Shown here piece after piece: positions 1 to 11,356 of a DNA stretch of 64,000 bases; position 1 is the first letter of the stretch; each line of letters opens with the position of its first letter. Under the pieces are notes generated by a model. It did not search any database. It was not told the origin of the DNA and saw only the letters and a list, made by a program, of their open reading frames with translations. The stretch comes from Hofstenia miamia (lineage: Eukaryota; Xenacoelomorpha; Acoela; Hofsteniidae), in NCBI GenBank assembly GCA_900660155.1, contig CABFPE010000094.1:744548-808547 (forward strand), written 5' to 3'. The position numbers were made by a program, and so were the translations under genes.

Positions 1-1
1 G

Positions 2-30
<29 letters not shown>
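2..30. repeat. (TA)n microsatellite
   Basis: Uninterrupted TA dinucleotide run at the left edge of the window. Bases 31-297 after it are AT-rich and show no gene. Confidence 0.95.
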
Positions 31-37
<7 letters not shown>

Positions 38-297
38 ATACATTATTCAAATAATTTCTCGATTGTTTAGGTTGACTACATAAAATGAGAAGAAATAGTT
101 CTGAAGAAACACAGTTCGTTTCTAATGCAATAATCGTCATAAACTACACAATTTGTATATGTAAAATATTATTGGATATTCAATAATTGTTCATGAATTG
201 TAAACTTCTTGAGCAATTATATTTAGCATTTTATTCAATTAACGCTATGAATTTAATGTTAGATGTAATGAGAGTTTAAACCTTCACATTTTTTCAG

Positions 298-389
298 TAC
301 GTAATAGAGATAAGCAATTTAGATGCATTGCAAAATCCTGTTGATATTTATGCATTACTTCAAACAGCGAAAGATAATGCGTCATTGGA
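298..389 (+). CDS. Possible single internal exon, product unknown
   Basis: A pyrimidine-rich acceptor ending in cag lies at 291-297 and a strong donor gtgagt starts at 390. Between them one frame stays open for 92 bases and reads YVIEISNLDALQNPVDIYA, followed by a leucine- and alanine-rich stretch ending in ASLE. The composition looks coding and unlike the surrounding AT-rich DNA. I do not recognise the family, and neither neighbouring exon is in view: the next 1.6 kb is a Tc1 transposon and its microsatellite. It could be a chance open stretch between splice-like sites. Confidence 0.35.
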
Positions 390-523
390 GTGAGTAATTA
401 GTTTACAAATCGCAATAAATTCAGTTCATTTAATTCCAATTGATTTTTCTTAAATATTAATTTGCAATGCGATATTTTGCCACTAGAGGGCTTGTAAATC
501 GTTGAATTAAATTTCGTCTAATG

Positions 524-544
524 TATATATATATATATATATAT
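524..544. repeat. (TA)n microsatellite, left flank of Tc1 element
   Basis: TA repeat directly abutting the left inverted repeat of the Tc1 element. Its partner on the right is at 2029-2051. The element therefore sits inside one former TA run, which fits the TA target preference of Tc1/mariner transposons. Confidence 0.9.
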
Positions 545-2028
545 GCCTGACATTGATTTGGCAATTTTTCATTTCAGCATATTCTACTTCTTTTTAGCAA
601 AAACCACCCAAATAAATGGTAGCAATTAGGGGTAAAAACCCATATTCAACTTTATTTTAGGTAAAAAACTTTTTAATAAGAACTTAATAGAAAACATATT
701 CAATTTTTGCAGTATCGTGTCAGACATTGGTTTGACAATTAAAAATATATATCCATTAAAATATATGCAACCTTCAATAAACTTTACTTTTTCTTTATAA
801 ATTGTTATGTAGAGCAATTTTAAATACATGGAGCACTTTTTATTCGCGCTGCAGCTCCCAGAAACCTATAATTAATCATCAAAAATGGGTTCTGCTCCAG
901 AACTTTCCCGTGAGAGAAAATAACAATTAAAGCATATTTTAAAGCGGGATAGTCTCAGTAATGCATTGCTACCAAACTTAATCGACAAGCATAAACTATT
1001 CGTTGAATTTTGAAATGAGAAAGACGCCTGTTCTCACTACTCATGAGAAGAGAACCAACATTAGAAAGGCATCAAATACTGGAAATTCATCTACAAAGAT
1101 TAAACACGATTTGAATGTTACTGTGAGTGCACAGCATGTCCGTAGAATACTCAGTGAAGCAAAAAATTTAATGTACATAAAAGAAAATTGACACCAATGT
1201 TAATAACAAAGCATAGAAAGGAACAAGTTGAATTTGCCAAGAATAACCTAATGCAGAACTGGGATAATGTGGCTCTTACCGATGAGTAAATGTTTAATTT
1301 AGATGGTCCTGATGGCTGCCAGTTCAATTGGCACGATCTATGTAAGGAACCTCAGTACTATTTGAAACGTCATAGTGGTGATGGTTCAGTAATGATATTG
1401 GCGGCTGTTAGTATTCATGAAAAAAGCGAATTAGCTATAGTAGCTGACAGAAAGTCTGATGATTACATTCAGCTTCTTTCTGAGTACCTCATGCAATTTA
1501 AAGACCTTTATCATCCATCTAATTCTGTTTTTCAAGACAATGCATCTCCCATGCATCTTTTTGACAAAGTCTTGACTTAAAGAACAGGGAATTGACGTTT
1601 TGAATTGGCCTGACCTTAATCCAATCAAAAACGTCTGGTCACAGCTAGTGCGAGATGTTTATAGTGGTGGAAGACAATTTTCAATTAAGGAGAAATTGAT
1701 TGCCCAAATTCGATTTTCCTGGGATAATTTAAGTCAAACATATGTTACAAAGGTCATAAAAAGCATGAATAAACGATGCATGAGTGTTATTGAATGGAAA
1801 GGTAAGATTACAGACTATTAAATATTATATATATTTTGCTCTTAGTTGTCACACCAATGTCCGACATTTGAGTATTTTTTCTATTAAGTTCTTATTCAAA
1901 AGTTTTTTTACCTAAAATAAAGTTGAATATGGGTTCTTACCCCTAATTACTATATATTTGGTGGGTTTTTGCTAAAAAGCAGTAGAATATGCCAAAATGA
2001 AGAATTGCCAAATCAATGTCTGGCACTG
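545..2028 (+). mobile_element. Tc1/mariner-family DNA transposon, degraded
   Basis: About 1.5 kb element with long inverted repeats. The left repeat (545 to about 757) and the right repeat (about 1842 to 2028) match in inverse order over roughly 200 bp. The outer right end reads, inward, CAGTGCCAGACATTGATTTG and is flanked by TA. The left end lacks the first few bases. Each inverted repeat holds two copies of a short motif, an outer one at the tip and an inner one at 719-738 and 1846-1865. This is the IR/DR arrangement known from Sleeping Beauty-type Tc1 elements, where the motifs bind transposase. The inside codes for a broken transposase. Confidence 0.9.
885..1821 (+). pseudogene. Tc1-type transposase, inactivated
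   Basis: The likely start is the ATG at 885 (MGSAPELSRERK), with an in-frame stop directly after. A helix-turn-helix part follows at about 1003-1191. The DDE nuclease core begins near 1258, with a stop inside the TDE motif, then LDGPDG and the WHDL signature near 1330. The second acidic residue is in VFQDNA near 1530. The C-terminal part at 1600-1821 has NPIKNVW, where active Tc1 proteins have NPIENVW. The third catalytic acid is therefore lysine. At least three stops or frame changes and the lost glutamate make it inactive. It belongs to the DDE cut-and-paste superfamily. Confidence 0.88.
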
Positions 2029-2051
2029 TATATATATATATATATATATAA
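2029..2051. repeat. (TA)n microsatellite, right flank of Tc1 element
   Basis: TA run directly after the CAGT-type right tip of the Tc1 element. The stretch 2052-2160 after it is richer in GC and begins with a TTC triplet run. I could not assign it. Confidence 0.9.
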
Positions 2052-2160
2052 ATTTTTTTATAGTTCTTCTTCTTCGGCTTTCATCCCAATGCACTTGAAT
2101 CAGCCATTGGGATTACTTGCTAATTCGATGTTGTTCATCCACTTGTCCTTGAGTTGACAT

Positions 2161-5100
2161 TGTGGAATACTTGCATTTCACTTGTCTTCTAATCAACTTT
2201 GCAAATTACTAACTCCAACTTCATTTTCTATCAATCTCCATATGACTCTGATGTTGGATTTAATATATTTTCCATAAATTTTAACACTAGTTCATTTCAT
2301 ATTGATGTTTCTGTTTATTGCATTGAGTATTGGGATTTTTCCTTCTCCATTTTTATCAAACAAATATTTGATGGCATTGATACTCTCTTCGTGTTTATTC
2401 AATTCTCCTCATACAACATTATTTCCATATTTATTTCTTGTTGAGTTTTTATTGTATGCATCTTCCATTGATAAGGTTGAAGTTTTATATCCTCCTCGAA
2501 TTTAAACGTTATTATTGTCTCCCTTCCTTGCTATTCTTCTAATTCAATCTCCTCTTCTTGTACTTTGATTGTTCTATTCTATTAGTGACTGTTCAAATAA
2601 TGTATTTGCTATTCTTGCGTCTTTTATTGCTCCTTTTGTATCAATATATTCTCCCTATTCATTTATCATATTGTTCTACTTTTCTAAATCTTTTTTCTTA
2701 AATCCAAATTTTGTTGGGCATTCATCTGTTATAATGGACATTACTGCTCCTGTATCAATTGCTGCATTTGTCATCACTCCATTTAATATCACAGTAATTG
2801 TATTAATGTTGGTGAGATTTGTCATAATCATTATGGGTGCTTAGTTATTGTGAGGCAGTGCTATCTCTAGTTTTCTGATTCTTCTGTTTGCTCAATGTTG
2901 ATCATTTCTTCCATTTCTGATTTTATTATGTCTTCATCATTGTAATATGCTTCCTCATTTCCTATTATATTTACAATTTCTTGCACTCTGGTTTTTTTAA
3001 ATTTTAACACTTTTCTTCTGGGTTTCTCATGAATTTTTTCACATTTGCATTGGACTTCCATGTTTGTATTTCTTTATTCCATGTCACCTTTTCATATATT
3101 CTCTGATTGTTCTCTAGTGTCACTTGTATATCTACTGCTTTCTTGATCATCTTTTTGAGTTTGTCATCTGCATCACATTTTGTTTCAAATTGATTTCTTA
3201 TATTGTCTGGTAGACCTTTACAAATGTGAGAAAATAGATCATATTTTGAATAGTGTCTATTCTGTGAGCTTACTGTTAATAATCTTTCTACTTGTGATAC
3301 ATAATTTCTTATGTCATCATTTTTCTAAATTTTCATTCCATTAAGGATTATTCTATACTGATTTTTGAAACTATCATTCTTGTAGAAGTTTCCTGTTAGT
3401 AGTTCTTAATTTTTCTTGTTTCAGCATCTAAAAATAGGTAGTGCTGATACACTGCTCTTGTTGAATACAAGGGTAGATTTGCTGCTGCTGCCTCTTGTGT
3501 TGCTCTCCTCTCCTGCATTGTTAGTTCAAACATTTGAAACCATTCTTCGAATGTTTGATTGTAACTGTCTTTTTCCGTTAAACTTCAGCAATGGTGCTTT
3601 GCATGGCATGGTTTCATTGTCATTATACTCTTGTAATATTGATTTTTGGAATCTTGGTTTTTGTTCCTTTAGCAATTGCTTCCCATCCAGCAGTTTCTGT
3701 GATAGGGCTTTGGTTATTTCATTTATTATTTCCTGTTTTCTTTTTCTTCATTTATTTCATTGAACTCACATTTTTTCTTATTGCTTGTTCTTCCTGTCCG
3801 TCATGTTTGTATTTACTTTTTGGGTTCCTCCTCTTTTATGATATCATGTAGTTGTATTTCCAAGCTTTCTTTTTGTTCAGCTTCTGTAAGTTTTATTAAC
3901 CTCAATTGATCATGCAATAGTTCTATTTCTTGTGTTTGTAATTCATTTTCCTTCATTGGTTGTTTATTTACTTTTTCCAATTCTTTATACATGTTTTCCC
4001 ATCTCTAATTTTGCTCTATAATTTTTTTGATTCTGTCAACTGCTGTGTTAGCTGCTTTATGTCCTGTTGAAAGAGTTGTCCTTGTTCCTCTAATCTCCTG
4101 CTCATGTTGCTTTTTAGTTCTCTGATTATTATTTGTCTTTTGTTGTCCATTTGTTGAAATTTTTCCTTTAATTGTCATATTTCCTCTTTTAACATTGTTT
4201 CTGTCTTGCGACTTTTCTTTAAAATCTGATAGAATACTTGGGGGCTCACTTCTGGTGACATGTATATTATTTGTGGATCCATCATGGGGGCTTGGCTGAT
4301 ACCATCTACTGATTGTGGGGTATTCAACACAGCTGGCATCACTGCTTGTTTATTTTGAGGTTTCTTAGTTTTGACTCTTCTTGTTTTATTTTCATGTTTC
4401 TTTTTTGATAGTAATTGTCTCTTCCAAGTGGTTAAATTCTGGTTTGTTTCTGAGTGCACTTAAGTTAGAATTGACTAATAAATAAAAAAAAATTTGCTTT
4501 GGTGGTTTTCCCATTTCTGCTATTTCTAATAGAATACACATTCTTTGTTTTCAATCCTAGTTTCTTTCTGAAAGTAAATAGTCATGGCCGCCATGTAGTA
4601 CATCCTTTCAGGCCCAACTAAGCACAAATGAAATCTACTAATTTGTTCAGTGAGGGCAAGTGGGGAAGTGAGCTTATTGATATTCAACCAATTTAATTTG
4701 TTTACAAATACTTAACTGATATTTACACCAAATTAGTTAACTTTAGATTAATGCTTTGGTAATCATTACTATTTAGGTAACTTCCATCACAGTATCCAGC
4801 TGGGACTCCAACCAAGGCCAATTAATCACCAACTAATCCAATCTATTTGTACTTTCCAATTCTCTGATAACTCAGCTCTATCCACAAAGATGATGCATAC
4901 CTTAGATTATTGCATTGGTGCTAATAATGTTTATGACACAATTCGACCTATCTCTGTTACTCATGAACATAGTAAATTGCATTTGTATTACATTGTTCAT
5001 AATTGCCATACAATAGGCTATGCAACCAGGAATGACACTAGTTGCAATATTATGATTATAAATACAAGTTAGAGAAACCAATACCATTGTTAACTTAATT

Positions 5101-5240
5101 TCATATTTTAAACTATCATATAAATAATTGCAGCTTTCTAACCTACATTTAGTTAACACAGAGAAAATATCATACTAATGTTGTTTAATTATGGAATATG
5201 ATAGGATTTTATGGAAAGATATAAGTAGTATAAAACTGCA
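2161..5240 (-). mobile_element. Old Ty3/Gypsy element C, 5' part only
   Basis: Minus-strand fossil read from right to left: LTR (4594-5240), primer binding site, gag (about 4460 down to 3060), aspartic protease (about 2840 to 2590) and a short stretch of early pol. Translated pieces match the younger copies A2 and B clearly, for example the gag stretch around DDIRNYVSQVERLL and the protease stretch AAIDTGAVMSIITDE. The rest of pol and the second LTR are not present. It is heavily broken, with well over ten breaks, and is much older than A1, A2 and B. Confidence 0.8.
4594..5240 (-). repeat. LTR of Gypsy element C (5' LTR)
   Basis: In the minus direction the LTR ends ...TACTACA and is followed at once by TGGCGGCCATGACTA, nearly the same primer binding site as in copies A and B (TGGCGACCATGACAGGAC). 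That fixes the inner LTR border at 4594. The outer border at 5240 (TGCAG in the minus direction) is inferred from alignment with a related LTR at 61336-61916. Similar blocks include ACTATTTAGG near 4770 and 61488. Confidence 0.6.
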
Positions 5241-6230
5241 GCAATTTTGTGTCACTTTTGGTTGAGAGGTGGTGGCAATGTCATGTCACTTTTTTCTGAT
5301 AGGTAGAGAGGGGACCTTTGGCCTCTGCTGGGCTGTGTATATTGTTGGGAGTGTATCTCTGGCATCATTGGAATATGTTCTGTTTTTGTTGGCAAACACA
5401 TTTTTTGCAGGCTATTGTTTAAAATGTAGCCAATTTTATTATACATATTACATAAATAATTGTCAAAGATCATTGAAATTGTATATGCAAGAAATTCTGT
5501 TTTAGGAATTATATTTTATTTCTAAATTTCTTCAGTAAAAGTCATAATTAATAAGTATTTTCAAACAAAAATATTTTTTAACATTGAGGAAAATAAATAC
5601 ATTTCAGAGATGATCCACATGTAAATTGCTAAAATAAACCTTTTTTTAAATAATGTAATTGATTAATAATTTCAAGTAAAAATATAATTTAACAATAAAT
5701 ATTTCCAAGTAAAAATAATTTTTAAATTAAATAAATGTTTTCACAGATGCATACTCTCACCATACAGAGAAAATGAACATTTATAAATAATAAATTTATT
5801 TAAAAAAAATATAAAATGCCTTAATAAATAATAAAGTTCATACAGTGAATTTCATCTACAGTTGAATGAACAATGATAATATTCTTCATGACTTCATTGT
5901 TGGATGGTAGAGAAAGATACACAGGAATATTCCCAGATAGACGTTCTTCTTTTAATAATGTTAGTTGATGACACTAAAACATTCAATTAGTACAATAAAA
6001 ACAGAAATTAGAAGAATGACAACAGTTTTAATCTTTACATACACAACAAATAGAAATAATGGAAAACAATCTGATGTAACAGTGAAAAACAATATGTATT
6101 ATTATAATGTAAAAGAATGCCTACCAAATAATTTTGTAGTTCTTCAACAGCATTGTTCTGCAAAGTGTATTGGCACATCAAGATTATTATTAAAGACAAC
6201 ATGATGTTCACAATCAAAAACACATGATGA
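5241..6230. other. AT-rich DNA without a recognisable gene
   Basis: Short open stretches occur on both strands but none has a recognisable domain. On the minus strand near 5960-5820 one frame reads SGNIPVYLSLPSNN and continues for about 45 residues. This could be a gene remnant of the neighbouring Polinton-like DNA, but nothing confirms it. Confidence 0.4.
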
Positions 6231-6234
6231 TTAA

Positions 6235-6447
6235 CACTAGAAAGTCTAAGCGTTCAAATTTGACCATTTTGCACATCTTAAATGCATTTGTAATGCTTCA
6301 TATAATGATAATTTAAATAGAAAAATAGCTTATTTTGTTCTTCTGACACTTTTCTTTCATTTGCTTGGTTTTAATTAGTTTCACTTGAATGCGGCAATTC
6401 TGACAACTGCATGAATTTAAGATATAGAATCCTTAGACTTTCTAGTG
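6235..6447. mobile_element. Small MITE with TTAA target duplication (piggyBac-like)
   Basis: 213 bp non-coding element with perfect 16-bp terminal inverted repeats, CACTAGAAAGTCTAAG at the left and its reverse complement at the right. It is flanked on both sides by TTAA (6231-6234 and 6448-6451). A TTAA duplication is the hallmark of piggyBac transposition, so this is probably a non-autonomous relative. The terminal sequence itself is not one I can match to a named family. Confidence 0.8.
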
Positions 6448-6564
6448 TTAACAATTAAATGTACAACAAAACAAATGACGTTTTATTTATAATGAAACAT
6501 ATATACAAACTGTCATCACAGCATATTTACAAAAAACAGCATTAGTCCATCTAAAATAAACATT

Positions 6565-7125
6565 ACTGTCTTCATTGAAATGTGTGTGAAAATGCATTAA
6601 CAGTTGAATCTAAAATAAATCTTTAATAAATTAAATTAATTACTTATACTACCATTATTGTGTGGTCTTGAATGAATACACAGGCTTTTCAAACATCAAT
6701 TGTAAAATGCATAAACAGTTAAATCTAAAATAAATTGCAAATTAAACAAATTAATTACTTATACTACCATTATTGTGAGGAGTTGAATGAATACACAGGC
6801 TTTTCAAACATCAATTGCAAAATGCATAAACAGCTGAATCTAAAGTAAATTATTATATAAAAAAAATTAATTACTTATACTACCATTATTGTGAGGACTT
6901 GAATGAATACAGAGGCCTTTCATATATCAATTGTAAAATGCATAAACAGCTGAATCTAAAATAAATTGTAAATAAAACAAATTAATTACTTATACTACCA
7001 TTATTGTGAGGACTTGAATGAATATAGAGGCCTTTCAAATATCAATTGTAAAATTCATAAGCAGTTGAATCTAAAATAAATTGTTAATAAAACAAATTAA
7101 TTACTTATACTACCATTATTGTGAG
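6565..7125. repeat. Tandem array, about five units of 115 bp
   Basis: The block ttaattacttatactaccat recurs at 6636, 6751, 6867, 6982 and 7097, spaced 115-116 bp. Each unit also carries gaatgaata(c/t)a(c/g)aggc and cat(a)aacagttgaatctaaa. Units are clearly similar but have diverged, so the array is not brand new. It has no open reading frame. Confidence 0.92.
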
Positions 7126-7516
7126 ACTTTACCAACTTGGAGCCCTTTTAAACATCATTGATTAGAGGCATATAGCAGACTTTTAATCAAAAAATCAAGC
7201 AAATTATTAATTTTAGATATATGAATTAATTATCATACAAACAGCAGAGGTTTTTTGTGGGATCAATGTTTTTCTTCTTTAACTTATGAATGTAATTAGA
7301 TATAAATATACAAATAACAAGAGAAAATATTGTTAAGTTGTAAACAAATTTTTCCATTAAGGTATACATAAATTCAAATCAATTACAGAGACATGATGAG
7401 TTGTTGATACAAATCATTTTACATGTCTAAACAATAATTATTGAAACATGTACAAAATTTCATATACCTAAACAAGGTTTCTTTGCACTTGTAGATGGTA
7501 CATCAATTGATATTAT
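7126..7516. other. Non-coding flank; ends in a 95-bp repeat unit
   Basis: No gene seen. The last 96 bases (7421-7516) resemble 58606 to about 58700 (shared blocks include atgtctaa and tatacctaaa). The two pieces look like neighbouring units of one tandem repeat separated by the Gypsy insertion that starts at 7517. The 4 bp at 7513-7516, TTAT, are the left target duplication of that insertion. Confidence 0.6.
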
Positions 7517-8422
7517 TGTAGAGTCACTCGGGGAAATTTCGTGATTATTATTTAGTTGATTTTTATTATTTTTGTATTAACGTCATTATGACGTCAACGT
7601 TTACGAAAAGAACCCATGTCCCCTCGATGGTGCTAAATGTATTGCTCAAATTGAATTTGATTTGTGAGGGAAATTGATAACATGAATAACGAATGATTAA
7701 CTGTGATTGTAAACTAAGACAGGTAGTTATTTATTGTTTAACCATGTATAAAATGAGGAACACTGTTGAGAGCTGTTAATAGATTTTATCTAGCTTCAAT
7801 TACTGTTTACTTTTCTCTCCGTTACTATATTTGGTATATTTTTATTATGAAAATAATTGCTTAAGCTCGGCGACAATTTGGGAGTGCTTTCTGAAGGCAC
7901 AGGGCGACACGTAGCTCCTGGCGATCATTAGATCTTCCCAGCCCAAATTGTGGACTCATTAAGTTACGGATACGGATACGGCTAAGGAAATAATAAACCT
8001 CTTGTTTGATTCAACATGTACATGCACTTATATTTTTATTACACTGTGATGATACTATGCCATTGGCTAGCACGAATGTCTGGCAATTACAGACTACTAT
8101 TTAGTGAGCTGAGAACTAACAGTGAAAATGAGATGTTTGCTTTACTATGAGATAGAAATCAATAAGTGAGACAAATAGGGTAGCGCCACGCACTAGTTGA
8201 GCACTAAACTGTTTCTAAAGATCCTGCTTCGGCTGGAAGCCATGCTTGTTGGTCATCTTGGAATGAATTACCTAAAGTATCAAATACTTGGATGAATCAC
8301 CAATGTTTATATTAGTTTATTGTTTCTTTACCTGTTTCTCCCAGAATCGGGGCTGTCATTTCTATGTAAACCTTCTGCAGAGTCAATAAGTTTCTAGTAT
8401 AATTATAGCCCCAGATTCTACA
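7517..8422 (+). repeat. 5' LTR of Gypsy copy A1
   Basis: 906 bp, begins TGTAGAGTCACTCGG and ends GATTCTACA, so it has the usual TG...CA ends. A TATA box (TATAAAA, 7747-7753) and a polyadenylation signal (AATAAA, 7992-7997) sit in the expected order for a U3-R-U5 promoter unit. Compared with the A2 LTR it lacks about 30 bp near 7600. The left flank is TTAT. Confidence 0.92.
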
Positions 8423-8440
8423 TGGCGACCATGACAGGAC
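8423..8440 (+). promoter_or_regulatory. Primer binding site, copy A1
   Basis: TGGCGACCATGACAGGAC starts directly after the LTR CA. The TGG start pairs with a tRNA CCA end. The same site in copy B is TGGCGACCGTGACAGGAC, which resembles the arginine-tRNA site known from the 412/mdg1 group of Gypsy elements. Confidence 0.75.
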
Positions 8441-8860
8441 ACTGACGTGATAACAACATCTTCTCGGTTGTCTCTTTTGATGGTTTGGATTTGGTTTTTG
8501 GTTTAGTTTTGGTGGTTGTCAGCTGGGATAGTTGTTTCCCCTGACGGCAATTGGATTTCAGTGCAAATCTACCAACTGATGTACACGGATCCTTCTTCTC
8601 TCCATTGGGAGGGCAATCATGATTTTTCTGATTTTTCTTTTAAGTGTTCTGCTTGGTGTAAGTTTGTGTTTTACCTGTTACAATTCTGTTTTTGTCTCAG
8701 TGGTTTATGTGTTGGAATTATTACCAATTGCTGCCGTAATCCCACATTTGGGTTTGGATTCTGTGATTTTTAGGAGCTGTGTGTTTCTTCTGTGGTTGGG
8801 AAGTGCTCCCAAGTGTCCGTTATAATAGTTGTTATTTCTTGTTACTTTTCTTGTAGATTA

Positions 8861-10356
8861 ATGGATTCAAATTGTACAGTTACTTATTCTCCTACTTATG
8901 GGACTCCTCCGAGTGTCCCCTGTGTAAGCATTGGCAACCAGGATGTTGCCCCTTGCACCATTGGATCGTTGTTAAATAACTTCTGCCCTCTCACTTCTCC
9001 TACCCAAACGTCTCAACACCAAGATCATATGGATCACTTGGCATCCACTATTCCATATCCACACAAAGGTAGCAGTAGTCCTGACGTCCAGCGACGGCTT
9101 CGCAGAGTACTGAATACACAAAATGCTCCACCCATTCCGTTTCGTCCTGATCCTCGTATTGACAAAGTAATGAACTCCTTGCCCCGTTTTGATACCCAAC
9201 AGATGGAAATCAAGCATTTGAAAGATGCGTTATCACAGCAAGTCGCTATGAGAATGGACAGTGAGTGCCAGGTCGAGTCTCTTCAAGCTGAACTGAATAC
9301 TCAACATGTTGCATACCAGAAGATGGAAATGAGAATGCTAGAATCAACTGTTGCCTTGGAATTACAAATTCACGAGTTAAAAACTCAAATGGCTAAGTCG
9401 GAAGAAGCTAACCTTCTGAAACTCCCAGTTGATGAATTCGTCACACATGCTACATTAAATGAAGCTTTAGGGGATTTTGCTGAGAAGATAACTGATAAAT
9501 TCGCCCAGATGATTCAAAGCAGAACTGCAACCCCTGCTCTCTTGAAGGCTCCCATACCTTCTCAGCATGACGAAAGTAAAAATACGGGTCCTACTACTTC
9601 AGTGTCGTCGTGTATAAATTCATTTGTGTCATCTACTCCCACGTTTACGCAAGCATCCATTGCCACCATTGCTACTTCTACTAGAAATTGAGAGTTCATT
9701 ACTACAAGTCCCGTGCAGCTCCAAGGAACATATGTCTGATGCCTTGAGTCCAGTCAATGGTAGTACCTCAGATTGGAGACCCTGATTTCGTCGTTCGATT
9801 CTTCCCGTCGAGACTCCCGGACAAATACCAGTGCACAGTAAACACTCAGTTTTACCTAAGTTCACGGGACAGATCGACGCAGTCTCACAATTTTTTGAAG
9901 AATGGTTTTTTCTATTCGAGCTTCACATGAAGCAATACAAGACCTCTCAAGAGGACGCCATATCACAATTCCCACTGTACTTGAATGGGCTTGCCTATAA
10001 TCAATACATGATGCTGGATCAAAACATCAAGACTGATTATCAATTATTAGTAGGATTTTTTGAGGATCACTACAAGGCTCCTCATATAAAACATCAGTAC
10101 AAAACGCTGCTTTGCGATATGTCTTTTAAGTGAGGAGACGATATTCGAAATTACATCACGCAAGTCGAAAGACATTTCCGATTGAGTAGTCTGTTTCCTG
10201 AGTACTCCAGGCATGATCTTTTCTCGTATATCTGTCGAGGATTCCCTCCTTCAATCCGTAGTCGCCTGGAAATGAAATGTGATCCAGAAGAAAATTTGCA
10301 TGAGATTATAAGAAAAGCTATTAGCATAGTCTACATGATCTATAATTCCAATTGAA
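8861..10356 (+). pseudogene. gag region of Gypsy copy A1 (fossil)
   Basis: Starts at the ATG of MDSNCTVTYSP, shared with A2 and B (MDSN). A Pro/Ser/Thr-rich N-terminal third is followed by a helical, coiled-coil-like stretch (LKDALSQQVAMRM onward), then the capsid-like part (SQFPLYLNGLAYNQYMM). The zinc-knuckle end falls in the N gap. Gag forms the particle that packages element RNA. It is broken in a few places here and is not expected to work. Confidence 0.85.
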
Positions 10357-11356
10357 NNNNNNNNNNNNNNNNNNNNNNNNNNNNNNNNNNNNNNNNNNNN
10401 NNNNNNNNNNNNNNNNNNNNNNNNNNNNNNNNNNNNNNNNNNNNNNNNNNNNNNNNNNNNNNNNNNNNNNNNNNNNNNNNNNNNNNNNNNNNNNNNNNNN
10501 NNNNNNNNNNNNNNNNNNNNNNNNNNNNNNNNNNNNNNNNNNNNNNNNNNNNNNNNNNNNNNNNNNNNNNNNNNNNNNNNNNNNNNNNNNNNNNNNNNNN
10601 NNNNNNNNNNNNNNNNNNNNNNNNNNNNNNNNNNNNNNNNNNNNNNNNNNNNNNNNNNNNNNNNNNNNNNNNNNNNNNNNNNNNNNNNNNNNNNNNNNNN
10701 NNNNNNNNNNNNNNNNNNNNNNNNNNNNNNNNNNNNNNNNNNNNNNNNNNNNNNNNNNNNNNNNNNNNNNNNNNNNNNNNNNNNNNNNNNNNNNNNNNNN
10801 NNNNNNNNNNNNNNNNNNNNNNNNNNNNNNNNNNNNNNNNNNNNNNNNNNNNNNNNNNNNNNNNNNNNNNNNNNNNNNNNNNNNNNNNNNNNNNNNNNNN
10901 NNNNNNNNNNNNNNNNNNNNNNNNNNNNNNNNNNNNNNNNNNNNNNNNNNNNNNNNNNNNNNNNNNNNNNNNNNNNNNNNNNNNNNNNNNNNNNNNNNNN
11001 NNNNNNNNNNNNNNNNNNNNNNNNNNNNNNNNNNNNNNNNNNNNNNNNNNNNNNNNNNNNNNNNNNNNNNNNNNNNNNNNNNNNNNNNNNNNNNNNNNNN
11101 NNNNNNNNNNNNNNNNNNNNNNNNNNNNNNNNNNNNNNNNNNNNNNNNNNNNNNNNNNNNNNNNNNNNNNNNNNNNNNNNNNNNNNNNNNNNNNNNNNNN
11201 NNNNNNNNNNNNNNNNNNNNNNNNNNNNNNNNNNNNNNNNNNNNNNNNNNNNNNNNNNNNNNNNNNNNNNNNNNNNNNNNNNNNNNNNNNNNNNNNNNNN
11301 NNNNNNNNNNNNNNNNNNNNNNNNNNNNNNNNNNNNNNNNNNNNNNNNNNNNNNNN
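10357..11356. other. Assembly gap, exactly 1000 N
   Basis: A round 1000-base placeholder of unknown true length. On its left is Gypsy gag and on its right unrelated DNA, so the rest of copy A1 is missing here. Confidence 0.99.

Larger units (their letters stand above)
7517..10356 (+). mobile_element. Ty3/Gypsy copy A1, 5' part up to an assembly gap
   Basis: LTR retrotransposon with a complete 5' LTR, a primer binding site, an untranslated leader and most of gag, cut off by the N block at 10357. Sequence is close to copies A2 and B throughout. It carries a few breaks in the visible part, so it is a fossil, though fairly young. The matching 3' LTR appears to be at 58306-58605, far away in this scaffold, which suggests misassembly. 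Confidence 0.9.

Noticed and set aside
2052-2160. Host exon or named repeat beginning with TTC triplets and ggctttcatccc
   Set aside because: GC-richer than its surroundings and intriguing, but no splice sites, no frame with clear meaning and no second copy in the window.
6565-7125. CRISPR-like array
   Set aside because: Spacing is regular but the whole 115-bp unit is repeated, with no unique spacers, and the genome is eukaryotic.
8516-8860. Separate leader gene between the primer site and gag in A1, A2 and B
   Set aside because: Short frames rich in Cys and Phe in overlapping frames, not kept consistently between copies; best seen as untranslated leader.
9629-9865. Antisense frames over Gypsy gag and pol (also 14842-15174, 15776-16180, 50910-51353 and others)
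   Set aside because: They mirror the coding strand of gag or pol, recur in every copy only because the copies are alike, and show no domain.
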